From: Pelargonium cotyledonis
Taxonomy: Eukaryota; Streptophyta; Magnoliopsida; Geraniales; Geraniaceae
Assembly: GCA_036897625.1 (NCBI GenBank)
Contig: JAYMTA010001068.1
Location: forward strand, 1-22,006
Length of the DNA: 22,006 bases
Reading direction: 5' to 3'
The notes under the pieces are model-generated. The model made no database searches, was not told the origin of the DNA, and saw nothing but the letters and a program-made list of their open reading frames with translations. Of this stretch, positions 9,214-19,433 are shown one piece after another (within the stretch, counting starts at the first letter, position 1; each line of letters starts with the position of its first letter). Made by a program: the position numbers and the translations under genes.

Positions 9214-12200
9214 GTAATTTTACAGAGTGTTATATATGATCATATACCAAATTTGGACCTACTTCACTTCAATGTAGTACTATGACTTGTTTAAATGTGA
9301 TCAATTTTGTGAAAATTGCTAATGATATACTAGCCTTCCTTTGATGCCAAATGAGTAAAGCTTCACTCACATTAATGATATCATGCATCCACGTGAGCTG
9401 ATTTTATATAAGTATGGCCTAACTTTTTAGCCTTGGAAATGTGAGTTATGTAATGTACATCTGGTATCTTTCTGCATAGAGGTCTCTTGATGTGATCATG
9501 TTTCAAATCTTTTAGTAAAAAAATATTTAAAGAAAATGTCTATTTATATTTCATTCTATAATTTCTTGTTCTATGGATGGAAACTTTTTATTTAGTACCT
9601 ACCTTCACTTTTTGGAACTTAATTACAGTTTAGAATAATGTTCTTAAATTTAAGGCTTAAACTTTTTTAGCAACCCTTGACATGTTTGTCATGATGGACT
9701 AGTTGACACAACTTCCTAAGATGCATCTAACTCTCTGAGTTTCTGTATTGTGAATTACAACTGCCAAAGATGGATCTGTGTTTACAAACTTGAAGATGTT
9801 TTACATATAGAATTTATTGCAATTCCTCTTTAACTTGCCTGGTTCCTACGTTTCTTTAATGCATTAAATCACATTCGTACACTATCGAAAATTAATTGGT
9901 GCTCCTTTAGATGAATGGTCAATTGGTCATGGAACATAAACTTGTGTACCATTTTCTTACATGACATTGCTCTATGGGGAGAGTTGAAATGCAGTAAATG
10001 TGAATAATTTTGAGTGTCCTCAGAAGTCGGGTTGGCCGAGAGTATGTTCACAATGAAGTGATTTTTCAGCATTGGCTACTTTTGTCAAGCTAACCTCATA
10101 TGGTTACCTTTTGTTTATACCCCTTGTCCAACATCTCATGAAGATTAGATTTACCTAGAAGGAGATATGAATATGCTGGATGTCGAGGGAGTTCTATCTA
10201 GTAAAGTCTGCATGGAGGAATTTAGAATTACCCTTGGTTATTTTGTTTTATTATTTTTTTTTTACTTCTCTCCAAGTTAATCATTGTGCCCAAAGAAAGT
10301 GACTTTCATGTAAAACAAAGATCATCTTCTCTTTAGCGTCAAAAGTCCTGTAAGTGCATACTTAAAATGCTAAACATATTTGTAATCCTTAAGTTGGAGA
10401 AAGTCATTTCAAATCAACGAGGGAAAGGAAGAGAAGGTGGTCTAATAAGAAAACCCTTGGTTGTTTCTAATAAACCGGACTTGCAGCAGTTTCCTCCACA
10501 AACAGAATATTATAGAAGATCTTTGTAAAGTTTAACAGCTTTGTTCATCCAGAAAAGTTAGAGAAATTGAGTAAACTTGGATTGCATGTTCTTTAGTATG
10601 CTTCCTGGCCAACATTCCTGAACAAGAATTCCTGTAAATCTACCTTCTTTGAACTTAAACTGTCCCCTTCCTTCTAACAAGAATGGGAACTTGAACTTGG
10701 TGCTGGTCCTGTTTCAGCCTGGGCATTGGTAGGCTTGATTTAGTTATTCTGTAGCTCCTTTTGCTTTGGCTGACATATTACAACGGTGCAAGACAATGCA
10801 AGCTTGCTGAACAAGACTTTGTTATATTTTGTTTGATCATAAATACTCAGTGGACAAATACAGGAAACTAGGCCTAATTCTAGTCTCAATAGTCAAAACA
10901 TTGGCTGCATATTCTTTCATCACAGCTTCTCACCTATATCTCTTTGTTACACTGTACATTAAAAAAAAGGCTTTGAGCCAGTTCTCAGTTTTAGTTTACT
11001 CCTTATTCCATCCACCTATGTGAGGGTTGCACAACTGTTTCCTTGCAGGGAGAAGACAAGCATGAAGTAATGAGGGTTGTGAACTGTATAATCCATAAGG
11101 TCCTTTGGTTGTAATCTCCATTCAAAGTCTGATAGAGTGTCCTGTCAGATTTTTGATGGAACAAGTCACGCCATCGTGTATGTCATGTCTAGGGAAATAT
11201 GGTGAGGTTTACATTTAGCTGTTGGTTGGCTGCAAGGAGGTGCAATGTAGCTAACTAGCCATTGCTTCTCAATATATTCATTTGATCCAATGGCTGAGTT
11301 TTGTTAACAATAATTGATTACGTTAATTTATTTTTTGACAATTATGTTGATCATCTGAGCATTTTTGAAGTCTTATCTCCTTTCTCTTGAGAGTTGTAGT
11401 TTTTATTTTTAATCTTTTTAGTATAGCCATTTGACTGCATTAAGTACATGCGGAATTTCCTTGCCTTTATTAGCTTTCAACTTTGTTTATAAGGTAATTC
11501 AGCATTGGTTTCTGCTTGGTCTCGTTTGCAGATTTCTGCTTATCATCTTCAGTAGAAAAAGTAGATCACGTGGTCGATGATAATTAAGTTTTGAATATTG
11601 TATACAGATCTCTTGGCCTGAAAGAACTTCTATTTTGGTATTAGAGTAAGATTCTACTGAATAACTTTTCATTTTCATTAAAGAATTCTATTGCTCTCAA
11701 AGAATCAGTGAACACGATAACACTTGTTGATGTTCATGCTTTGGCTTAATTAAGTGCATGCTGCGCACATTTAATGTGTCTCAGTTCTCAGTGGTCCCTA
11801 GTGGAGCTTCTTTGAATACATCGTTTTTCTTGGGGCTTTTGTTAGTTTGAGTCCTATTGGTTATATCTGGCTGAATTTGTTTCATTTTGAATAAAACGCT
11901 TGAAATTTTCTGGTTTTATGGTCTAACTATAGTAACTTATATCTAGACTGCAAAGATGCTTACTCTGGTTTTGTTTCTTTAATTTACTGCTTGTGTCAAG
12001 TAATGTTTCAATACCAGAGGCTTCGATATTAATTTGTTTCGGAATGTGGTGTATATGGTGGCGTAAGCCATGTGGGTTCAGAAAATGCGGGGTGCAAAGG
12101 TATGGCAAGCCCTCTGGATGGAATGTGGATTTAAAATTCTAACTAGCGCAAGTAGTTCGTGTCTGTATCTAGTAGTGGGAGTCAAAGGAGGTTTGTCATG

Positions 12201-13376
12201 TCCTGAGAGCCATGACCCGAATGATTAATGCTGTTATACCTATGTAATCAATGGGATATTCCCACATAATGCAAGTATTTGAACTTTAGACTCGAAGTTT
12301 GCACTTACCATCTGTTATGGAACAGCTTATGTCAGATATCTAATGGAGCACGTAATGCTGCACGCAACTTGTTTTGTTGATATATTTATCTTCAATAATG
12401 AAGAACTTTTTAAGTTTACTTTTGCTCGCAGGTTGTCTGCATGCTGTGGAGAAAGCAAGGCATTGTGTGCCCTCATATTTTGTCCTATGAGAATGCAAAT
12501 GGTTACATGATACAATTTGGTTTGTTTTCTATGTTCTTGAAATTTATGCTGTTGATATTTCGTTGCAAGTTTATGCCCTTATAATGTTCTCTTACTTTTG
12601 GCTTTAGAAGCTTGAGGCTGCCTTATCCTCGGTCATCTTTTTTGAATATGGGATTGCATAATTATTGAAACTTGTTACCCAAACTTATACTCTGCCTGTA
12701 ATAGTTAGAGAGAAAAAAATGCTTATGAGTATTTTTCTGCCCTGTGGAAAAGAAAAATCGAAAAGGTGGAAAAGGAAGCATGTTTTTATCACCGTTATAT
12801 TGGTTGTATTGATCAATCAAATTACTAGTATTTAAGACATGGAGACACATGAAACATATGCACACACATGGTGATGATAAGTACCAGTGTTTGCCTTGCC
12901 ACTGGTGTGTCAAAGTTGTATGTCTTCTTTTGCTTGCCAATCTACTCATATGTGGTAATGAGTAGGTTTTGTTTTTGCCTTTCGGTGTCTGTGGTGTTTT
13001 ATGAAGATAGATGGATGACTCACTGATTCTTAACTCATAACTACAAATGATGAATGTGACTGGAGTAAGTTTGTTCCGTGATTATATTAGATACCCTGTT
13101 ATTAATGGAATGGATGGTTTATCTTCTTCTTTTTCAGAGCTTTTTGTTAAGTTTGCTGCATCATTTGTGAAGAAAATTATATTTAGATATTTACCCTTTT
13201 CTGTAAAACAGTTGACAGATATATTCAATGTTCTCGCAACTTGTACATAGCTTGCGTACCAAGACAAGGGCTATATTTAATGAGTTTGTTGTCATTAGCA
13301 TGACCTGTGACTTTCTTTCGTGAATTAGATTTCGATCCTTCCTCATTTTTGTGTTTTTTTTTCTTTTTTCTTTCAG

Positions 13377-13447
13377 CATCTGTACCATGTTGCTGGTGGA
13401 GGTGGACATAAGCAGGATGTGTATTCCTTGTTTGGATTTTTGTTCAG
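13377..13447 (+). other. 71 bp exon-like block
   Basis: A long pyrimidine tract ending TTTCAG precedes it, and TTCAG|GTAATTTC follows, an almost ideal internal exon. One frame stays open (HLYHVAGGGGHKQDVYSLFG), but no neighbouring coding exon is found, so it may be untranslated. The block is clearly less AT-rich than its flanks. Confidence 0.4.
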
Positions 13448-14062
13448 GTAATTTCAACAAAATACAAAGCATATGAACCCTGATTTTCTGCTTAAATTTC
13501 ATCTTATGTATATAATATATTTGAGAAGTTGCTAGAGCCATAAATTGAGATATTGTCATCATTTATGTTCCCTATGCTTTTTAATTGAAACTTCAACTCT
13601 AATGAAAAAGAGAGGAGAAATGGCATGTGTGTGAGTTAAGGAAGAGGTCGGAAAGGGAAAGAGTAAAAACCAAATTGAACAGCGGGATATGGAGAGATAT
13701 ACTATAATGGAGAATGGAAACAAAGATGGCATTTAAAGTCTTGAAGAGACTTAAGATAGTGAAAAGAAAAAGACCAGCAAAACATTGTGATTGTTAGGGC
13801 TAAGGCCAAGAGGGTGCAATTAAATTTGTATTTATCATCTGACGTAATACCCTCTCTACATGGCTTCATTATTCTCAACTGTCTCAATTACTCTTGCATT
13901 TATTTGTTTATAATGGCCTTTCAATCTATTACTTCTACTACAGTCTTTTTTTTTCAATGCTTGAACCACCAACCTCCTTCTTCTTCCCCACTTCCCCATT
14001 CTACCCTATCTCATTTCTCAAACTAGTAAACTTCTTGACAATATACTTGCAAATTTACTTCA

Positions 14063-14156
14063 TAAACATTGTTGAAAACTTGTTTACTGTATGGATGTTA
14101 CATCACAATTAAACATTGTTGAAAACTTGTTTACTGTATGGATGTTACATCACAAT
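14063..14156. repeat. Perfect 47 bp tandem duplication
   Basis: The 47 bp unit at 14063-14109 (beginning TAAACATTGTTGAAAACTTG) is repeated without change at 14110-14156. Absence of any mismatch implies a recent duplication. It lies just before the exon-like block at 14190 and has no coding role. Confidence 0.95.
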
Positions 14157-14189
14157 CTAACTTGGTATTATGTGTGTGTTAGTTTGTAG

Positions 14190-14370
14190 GTGGAGGATGG
14201 ACATGAGTCCTCGGAAGGTTGTGGCCCCATGAGGATCGTCACATAATATTACAACACCTGGCTTGGCTTAGCTACGGAGTGGATCCAAATTCACAACATT
14301 TTTCACTTAGCTTTCAGGGACAGAAGATATCCCCCAAAATCAGAGAGCTTACCCATGTATTCGGTACCAG
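14190..14370 (+). other. 181 bp exon-like block
   Basis: It is bordered by TTTGTAG at the left and TACCAG|GTAAAATT at the right, and is richer in G and C than its surroundings. No frame shows a recognisable protein. It may be an exon of a noncoding or 3' untranslated transcript that runs through this interval. Confidence 0.35.
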
Positions 14371-14678
14371 GTAAAATTCAATTATTTTTTCAGAATCTGC
14401 ATATGGTTAGTGCCTGGCAAATCTCTGAAGTGGCATGTTGTGTGATTGACTGATTGGATGTGTGTGTAACAGAGTAACAGAACCAAATATAAGGAAACAA
14501 AAGTAACAACTAAACCAAATAAGTATTACCCAACATATTTGATTTAGAAAATTTGGGCAACATTTGCAGCTAAAACCCATATGGCCATATTGTTTTTTTC
14601 TGCTAAACAACTACTTACCCCAGCTGGTACTGCTATGCTACTGATACTATGATAAGAGAAGAAAGCTAAACAAAAACA

Positions 14679-14821
14679 AGTGTTATTTGCGTTCCACTTC
14701 TTCAGGAATTGCTCTTTCCATTTCACATTTTATCAAATTTTCATAAATAATATGTATTTTTGGGAGGTTTTTAAACTTTTAGTTGATGGAAAGAGTTTAA
14801 AAGTGGAGTGCAAATAACACT
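14679..14821. mobile_element. Miniature inverted-repeat element (MITE-like), about 143 bp
   Basis: AGTGTTATTTGCGTTCCAC at 14679-14697 is mirrored by GTGGAGTGCAAATAACACT at 14803-14821, with two mismatches in 19 bp. Inner segments also pair (CTCTTTCCAT near 14711 with ATGGAAAGAG near 14786), so the whole element can fold on itself. The middle is AT-rich and noncoding. No convincing target-site duplication was seen, so the superfamily is unassigned. It lies about 100 bp past the stop codon of the GIR-like gene and could overlap its 3' untranslated region. Confidence 0.7.
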
Positions 14822-14920
14822 GTTAATGCCGAAAAAGAGATAAAGAAAGATAGATATTAGAAGACTAAGCACTAGCTAGCAACAACATATATTGAAAAGC
14901 ATACTCTTCTCTCTCTGTTT

Positions 14921-15262
14921 CTAGCTTCTCCTTGTCTTCATGGTGGTGTTGTTATCATGCAGGAAGTCAAGCAGCACAGTGCTCTTGCACCTTGGGCATT
15001 TGGGATCTCCCTCCGACAGCATCACGTACATGAGGCAGCGCGGACACCCCACCAGCATCATCGACGTGGCCTCAGGGCTGCTGTCATATCTCCGGCTGCT
15101 GTCCTCCTGATGATTAATCTCCGAGGACACACAGGAGCTAGGTGGGGATGTCGGGGACACCGTCGATGACCTGCTCGGTGGCTCCTCTTGTTGGTTGGGC
15201 CTTGGCGGCGAGAGGTTCAGCTTCAAGTCAAGCTTGGGGCTGCTTCCATGCCTGCGGCTCAT
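14921..15262 (-). CDS. GIR1: GIR1/GIR2-like EAR-motif repressor
   Basis: The product (113 residues from MSRRHGSSPK) matches the GL2-interacting repressor family, small nuclear adaptors that bring TOPLESS-type co-repressors to transcription factors, as in Arabidopsis root-hair control (family knowledge). An LxLxL EAR motif, LDLKLNLSPP, is at residues 11-20. A Ser/Pro-rich linker includes PPSSCVSSE (40-48). The C-terminal signature VGCPRCLMYVMLSEGDPKC and then PRCKSTVLLDFL (71-101) holds CxxC pairs at 73/76 and 89/92, a likely zinc-binding ribbon. The start is chosen because it aligns with the family N-terminus and has A at -3. The frame stays open upstream through a splice acceptor (after 15293), so a longer protein is possible (see the 5' exon). 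The gene is intact. Which paralogue it corresponds to cannot be told. Confidence 0.93.
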   Translation of the reverse strand: MSRRHGSSPKLDLKLNLSPPRPNQQEEPPSRSSTVSPTSPPSSCVSSEINHQEDSSRRYDSSPEATSMMLVGCPRCLMYVMLSEGDPKCPRCKSTVLLDFLHDNNTTMKTRRS

Positions 15263-15292
15263 TGTGTCTGTTTTAACGGTACGCTCCCCTCT

Positions 15293-15369
15293 CTGGAACA
15301 TAGCAAAAACAGAGTAAATAACAGAAACTTAAACAAGAGAACACAATTGAAATTTAGTGTAGCCATTAC
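15293..15369 (-). other. 77 bp intron in the GIR-like gene leader
   Basis: On the minus strand it runs from TTACTG|GTAATGGC to TATGTTCCAG|AGAGGG. It is T-rich and of normal length for a short plant intron. The upstream MASHP frame continues across it in phase 0. The junction lies 30 nt upstream of the MSRR start codon. Confidence 0.7.
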
Positions 15370-15516
15370 CAGTAATTGAACCGGGCTAGAAGGAACAAGG
15401 CTGGCGTGTAGAAGACGAAGAGTGACAGGACTAGAAGTAGTTGTTGCACTAGCAGGAGCTGCACCATAAAGCGGGTGATGATGGTGTTGGTGGTGAATTT
15501 GGGGGTGTGAGGCCAT
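15370..15516 (-). other. 5' exon of the GIR-like gene with two competing frames
   Basis: Frame one starts at an ATG at 15516-15514 with good context (AAATGG) and reads MASHPQIHHQHHHHPLYGAA onward. It gives 49 codons that splice in frame to the GIR exon (RGERTVKTDT, then MSRR), for a 172-residue protein. Frame two starts at 15467-15465 and reads 32 hydrophobic, Leu-rich residues (MVQLLLVQQLLLVLSLFVFY and on). Its last codon, TAC, is followed by TG, and exon 2 supplies A, making a TGA stop across the junction. A TATA box overlaps the first ATG, which argues that frame one is outside most transcripts. Confidence 0.5.
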
Positions 15517-15523
15517 TTATATA
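15516..15523 (-). promoter_or_regulatory. TATA box, overlapping an ATG
   Basis: TATATAAA on the minus strand (15523-15516) is the clearest TATA element upstream of the GIR-like gene, and its final A is the A of the MASHP start codon. A start about 30 nt downstream would fall near 15485-15495, which excludes that ATG and leaves the 32-codon upstream ORF near the 5' end of the message. Confidence 0.55.
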
Positions 15524-15600
15524 AGGGTCTAAGGGGAAGAAATGAAGAGAGATGGGATTGCTTTAAAGCTTAATTTAATTATGGAGGAGAGGTGGAAGGT

Positions 15601-15624
15601 AGAGAGAGAGAGAGAGAGAGAGAG
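15601..15624. repeat. (AG)12 microsatellite upstream of the GIR-like gene
   Basis: Twelve uninterrupted AG units, (CT)12 on the gene's sense strand, lie about 80 bp upstream of the TATA box. GA tracts in plant promoters are the class of site bound by BPC/GAGA-binding proteins; a regulatory role here is inferred. Confidence 0.9.
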
Positions 15625-15802
15625 TTAAAGAAGTGTTGGGGGTAGAAGAAAGGTGTAAATAGAGACCAGGAAATGGTATTAATGGTGGGAAAAAAAATGC
15701 CAAGAAAGTAAGCAGGAGGAGGAAATTTGCAGTAAATATTGCAATTATGCAATTACAAAGTGCAGGGATGGAGGAGCAGTCGGTGTTTTAATTTTTTGGT
15801 TT

Positions 15803-15824
15803 AGAGAGAGAGAGAGAGAGAGAG
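15803..15824. repeat. (AG)11 microsatellite upstream of the GIR-like gene
   Basis: Eleven uninterrupted AG units form a second GA tract about 180 bp further upstream than the first, in the same orientation. Paired GA tracts strengthen the idea of a GAGA-type control region but both may simply be polymorphic repeats. Confidence 0.9.
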
Positions 15825-16184
15825 CAAGAAACACATACACAAATGGCCTTTAAAGTCCTAAAAAAAGGAAGATAAAAAAACCCAAAAAATGTGCTTAAAT
15901 TTGAGTAGAAAAAGTAGAAACTTAAATGGCAACCAGAGAAAAGGGAACCATACCAGCTAGGCCCTTTTAATGAAAATTAATTGGAAAACAAACAAAGATG
16001 AAATTAAATGGCAAAACTCAGAAGTTATATTGAAATCACCAACTCATTGAATCAGAAAACCAGAAATTGAAACACACAACAATAAGTTCTCTGTTTCTCT
16101 TCTTCTCATCATTAAGTCTCTGTTTTCTATTTTCTCTTGAAGGTTAAGCTAGTATGATTATGATATTATCTTCATCAGCATAGG

Positions 16185-16239
16185 TTTTTTTTTTTTTTTT
16201 TTTTGCATTATTGGTTTTGAAGAAACCAATAATTATGCA
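16185..16239. repeat. T20 tract followed by a short hairpin
   Basis: Twenty T residues (16185-16204) precede a hairpin whose stem ATTGGTTT (16210-16217) pairs with AAACCAAT (16223-16230), extended imperfectly by GCATT/AATTATGC. It could be a hairpin left by a small element or chance; no function is claimed. Confidence 0.5.
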
Positions 16240-17836
16240 AACGTTTGATGAATGAAAAATGGTTGCATCAGCAAAAATAAGAGGAAGTGAGTTTGTTTAA
16301 GTTAGATTCATTTAATTGACTTCCTTGCAGCTTTCCCGTATTGCCATCTATGTCAACTCTACTATATTATCTCATTCATTTTTAATATAATAATTTGTAA
16401 ATATAATGAGAATGGTTTGTGTCCAGTTGTGTTTGAAGCTGACAATTTGAAATATGATACGTGACCGATAAGAACATAATACGATTTATACGATTTAAGT
16501 GTTGTTGTGTCGTGTTCGTGTTGAAGAATTCGTTAGCATAAATTGCCTTTTTTGGTTTTAGTTGTGCTCATCCATCTAAAAGACAAGTGCATTACATTAT
16601 ATATAATTATATTTGTTACAATAAAAGTAGAGCAATAATTCATAATCTTTTTTAGTTTTTATGCAAAAGTCAAATAAGATTGGTAGCAATAAGTTGAATT
16701 TAGCCTATTTTATTTCCATTATTATGATTAAATACAAAATTGGTTATGGAAGATGATAGCCGTACATGTGCTAAAAGCCTACCACATTTATGAATTTTAA
16801 CTCCATTCTGGTTTTGATTTGTTTCAACTTTCAACTTATAAGCAATAAAAGACAAAGAAGAGACAAAACAATACAAAACAGCCACCATGAAACTAATTCA
16901 ATATTTTATTCCCATTATAAAAACAATATCTTCTATTCAATTTCATTTGTCAAGCAAGTGGGTCAATCCGTAGAGATTGTTCCCGTATAATCTAAAGTCT
17001 TGAATATAAATATACAACTGCGTTAAAATGGGTAGAAAATGTTTTGTGTTTTTATAGTTCTTCTCAATTCAAATGAGAAATAATTTAAATATATCTTAAG
17101 ATATTATGATCGTGTGTTAACTATCATGGGTCCATTTTAGATACATTGTGGTTAAAAAAATCGAGAAATCAATGGGAAAAGATGGTCCATACCCTAATGA
17201 CTTCAGATGCTGCTCAAGCTCATCTATATAAATTTGAAATTAATGCAAGCCATTTAGTATTCTTCAACATTGATAAGCATATATATCCGCCGGATATAAT
17301 ATAATAATGTCTGACAATGTTTTATATAGCACCAACAAATAAATAGGAAATTAATAAAGCATGATGCTTCATAATTTTGCTGAAACAACCAGCGCAATTT
17401 TTTTAATGCAACAACCAACGTAATTTATTTAGGAGAACACAATTTTTTCTCTTTTAAAAATTTTATTTTATTGTTGAGGAAGTAAATTTCTATACTGCTC
17501 TCCTAATTATATTTAGATAATTTGTAAACAGAAGAGCCAGCAAACATTGACGTTTGTAATTAAAAGGAACACATGAAAATTGGCAGGTACGGTTTCCATT
17601 TATAGAAACTTTGTATACACGTCGCAAAGAATCGTTGACTTGAATTTTAGGATGTGTTGCAGATTACTATTTTTAGGACATGATTCACCCATTACCTGTT
17701 AAGACAAGTCACTATCTCATCAAGCAATTGCTAAAATAACGAATTTGAAGCAACTGGCTCGTATATCTCTTAGCTTTCTTGACTCTTTCTCCACTTGACT
17801 TTTCTTTTTTATATATATATATATATTAAAATGTAC
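16240..17836. other. AT-rich intergenic DNA, nothing recognised
   Basis: Only short chance frames occur (for example 16700-16888 minus and 16790-16990 plus). A TA-dinucleotide run ends near 17825. No RNA gene or coding signature was seen. Confidence 0.5.
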
Positions 17837-18030
17837 ATCAGTTGATTGAATTTATATTAGATGCAACTTAATCAAACTAATGAGGTGATGACATCTCATT
17901 AAATTTCACTTATATATACCTACCCAAGTAAATTTGTGAGAGCATATCGACCCGTCCGGATCCAGGATTTTAAGTGAGTTGTCATCACCTCATTAGTGCA
18001 ACTAATATAAAGTTATACCAGTCAATTGAT
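17837..18030. mobile_element. Foldback, MITE-like element, about 194 bp
   Basis: ACTAATGAGGTGATGAC at 17876-17892 is perfectly mirrored by GTCATCACCTCATTAGT at 17981-17997. Outside these arms the similarity continues: TTATATTAGATGCA on the left matches the complement of TGCAACTAATATAA on the right, with a short insertion of about 9 bp on the left, and ATCAGTTGAT at 17837 mirrors GTCAATTGAT at 18021-18030. Arms total about 60 bp each around an 80-90 bp centre. No target-site duplication was established. Confidence 0.65.
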
Positions 18031-18986
18031 ACCTATATTACTCATATATATATCGTGCTCAAAATCTCTGTTATGATATATTGATTTAATTATTTTTTCA
18101 GTTATTCCATGAGGTTTCTGAACAGATTCATACACTTGCAGTTGATACATTTAATTCGTTTTGTCACACTTAAACTAATTCTCATGTGAACAAGATCGTA
18201 CACCCGCGGGTGGCATGGGCAATTGTTTACCACAACCATCTACGGCAGGCCCCTCATTGCTCGTTGTTGAGAAAGGTTACAAAAATAAATTTATAGACAA
18301 CTATTTACAAACTTTTATACATTTTATCAATGTAAAAACTAAAAACTAACAAGTAATTGTATTATAATATACATTTATTATACGTCTCTCATATATATTT
18401 AATTTGGACACACAAAAGTGAACCTAAAACCAGCATGAATTTGAGTTTGCAACGATGGTGTACATTTATATTAAATTATATGATAACTGATATAGTTCAA
18501 ATATTATGCCAAAACTCATATAAAGAATGTTATTAATGGCAAAACATTTACTATGGTGTTTATTTGATATTGAGTTGTCATTTCGAGCGGAGGAAAATTT
18601 GCAAAATAATAATGAATTGGTAAGTAGCTGTAGAAGCAAAGGATTTAAATCAAGCCGTCCAAAATCTTAAATAAAGAAAAAATGGAATTAATTGAAGAAC
18701 TGGTAAATAATAAATAATAAGCTGCAGCAAATTAATGGGATATTAAGTGAAGACTTTAATGAAAGCCACCCAAGGCCGGAACTTATCATCAACTTCATAA
18801 TTTCTAACCTCATTTTATTTATTTGACCATTTATGTCATATTTTACCGCTTTATAATTAATATTGGTGATCTGATCAGTCACTGTATCATATTTCGAGTT
18901 TGTTGTCGGATCAAATAACATACAAGATGGTGACGAGAGGCAGTCGGCAGAGCGCGCACTCCACGTGGTCAGCTTAAACAATTCAA
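18031..18986. other. AT-rich intergenic DNA
   Basis: No supported gene. A CACGTG (G-box type) hexamer sits at 18962-18967 inside CCACGTGG, 20 bp before the ORF at 18987; it may be chance. Confidence 0.45.
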
Positions 18987-19433
18987 GTGCAATCGTTATC
19001 AGTTGTTCGTGTTATTCAAAGTAGAGGGGAGAATTTCGGTCCCTTCAATTTGATTGTTCAAGTTGATGGAGAAGAATTTAGTGTCTATGGATTGATCATT
19101 CACGATGCTTTAGCTATTGTGGCTCATCACAATTTTCTATTTTCATGTTACTATGTGAATCAAGTGACTTATAAGTTAGTTAAATCATCGGTCTCTTTAT
19201 TAGACTTGTCTATTAGCTTTTTGTGTCACAAAATATTGAACATCTCTATAAGTTATAATTTTATTAATTTCAATTACAGGCTGCATATAATATTAGAAAC
19301 ATGTGTGATAGAGAACTTTATACCAGAACATATAAGTAACATAATTTGCAAATGTCTAATGTTGGTTAATTTTGGCCGTAACAATGCAACATTAAGATTA
19401 ATCACTGTTGTTTTAAGAACATACGGCATGTAG
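18987..19433 (+). other. Unidentified 148-codon ORF, doubtful gene
   Basis: This is the longest frame in the right third of the window. The first about 45 residues (MQSLSVVRVIQSRGENFGPF and on to VDGEEFSVYGL) have protein-like composition and less AT-rich DNA. The rest is rich in Ile, Leu, Asn, Phe and Tyr, as expected of translated AT-rich noncoding DNA. No domain is recognised and no splice partners were found. It may include a short remnant of a gene or transposon at its start. Confidence 0.15.

Larger units (their letters stand above)
9214..14920. other. Long interval with splice-bordered blocks but no clear protein gene
   Basis: No ORF above about 125 codons and no recognisable domain was found on either strand. 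Several stretches start after pyrimidine-rich AG acceptors: 11049 (TTGCAG|GGAGAAG), 11532 (TTTGCAG|ATTTC), 12432 (CTCGCAG|GTTGTC), 13377 and 14190, the last two also with donors. A less AT-rich patch at about 12040-12250 has no open frame. These could be alternative 3' exons of the RRM gene or a long noncoding RNA. Transcript data alone would settle which. Confidence 0.4.

Noticed and set aside
13191..13562. 123-residue minus-strand ORF
   Set aside because: Composition is that of translated AT-rich DNA (many Lys, Met, Ile, Asn), there is no domain, and the plus-strand exon-like block at 13377-13447 lies within it.
13787..14112. Two overlapping plus-strand ORFs (79 and 72 codons)
   Set aside because: Phe/Tyr/Leu-rich, in T-rich DNA, partly made of the 47 bp duplication; no homology recognised.
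14957..15379. Plus-strand ORFs opposite the GIR-like gene
   Set aside because: They are antisense shadows; the minus-strand frame has the EAR motif and the CxxC signature.
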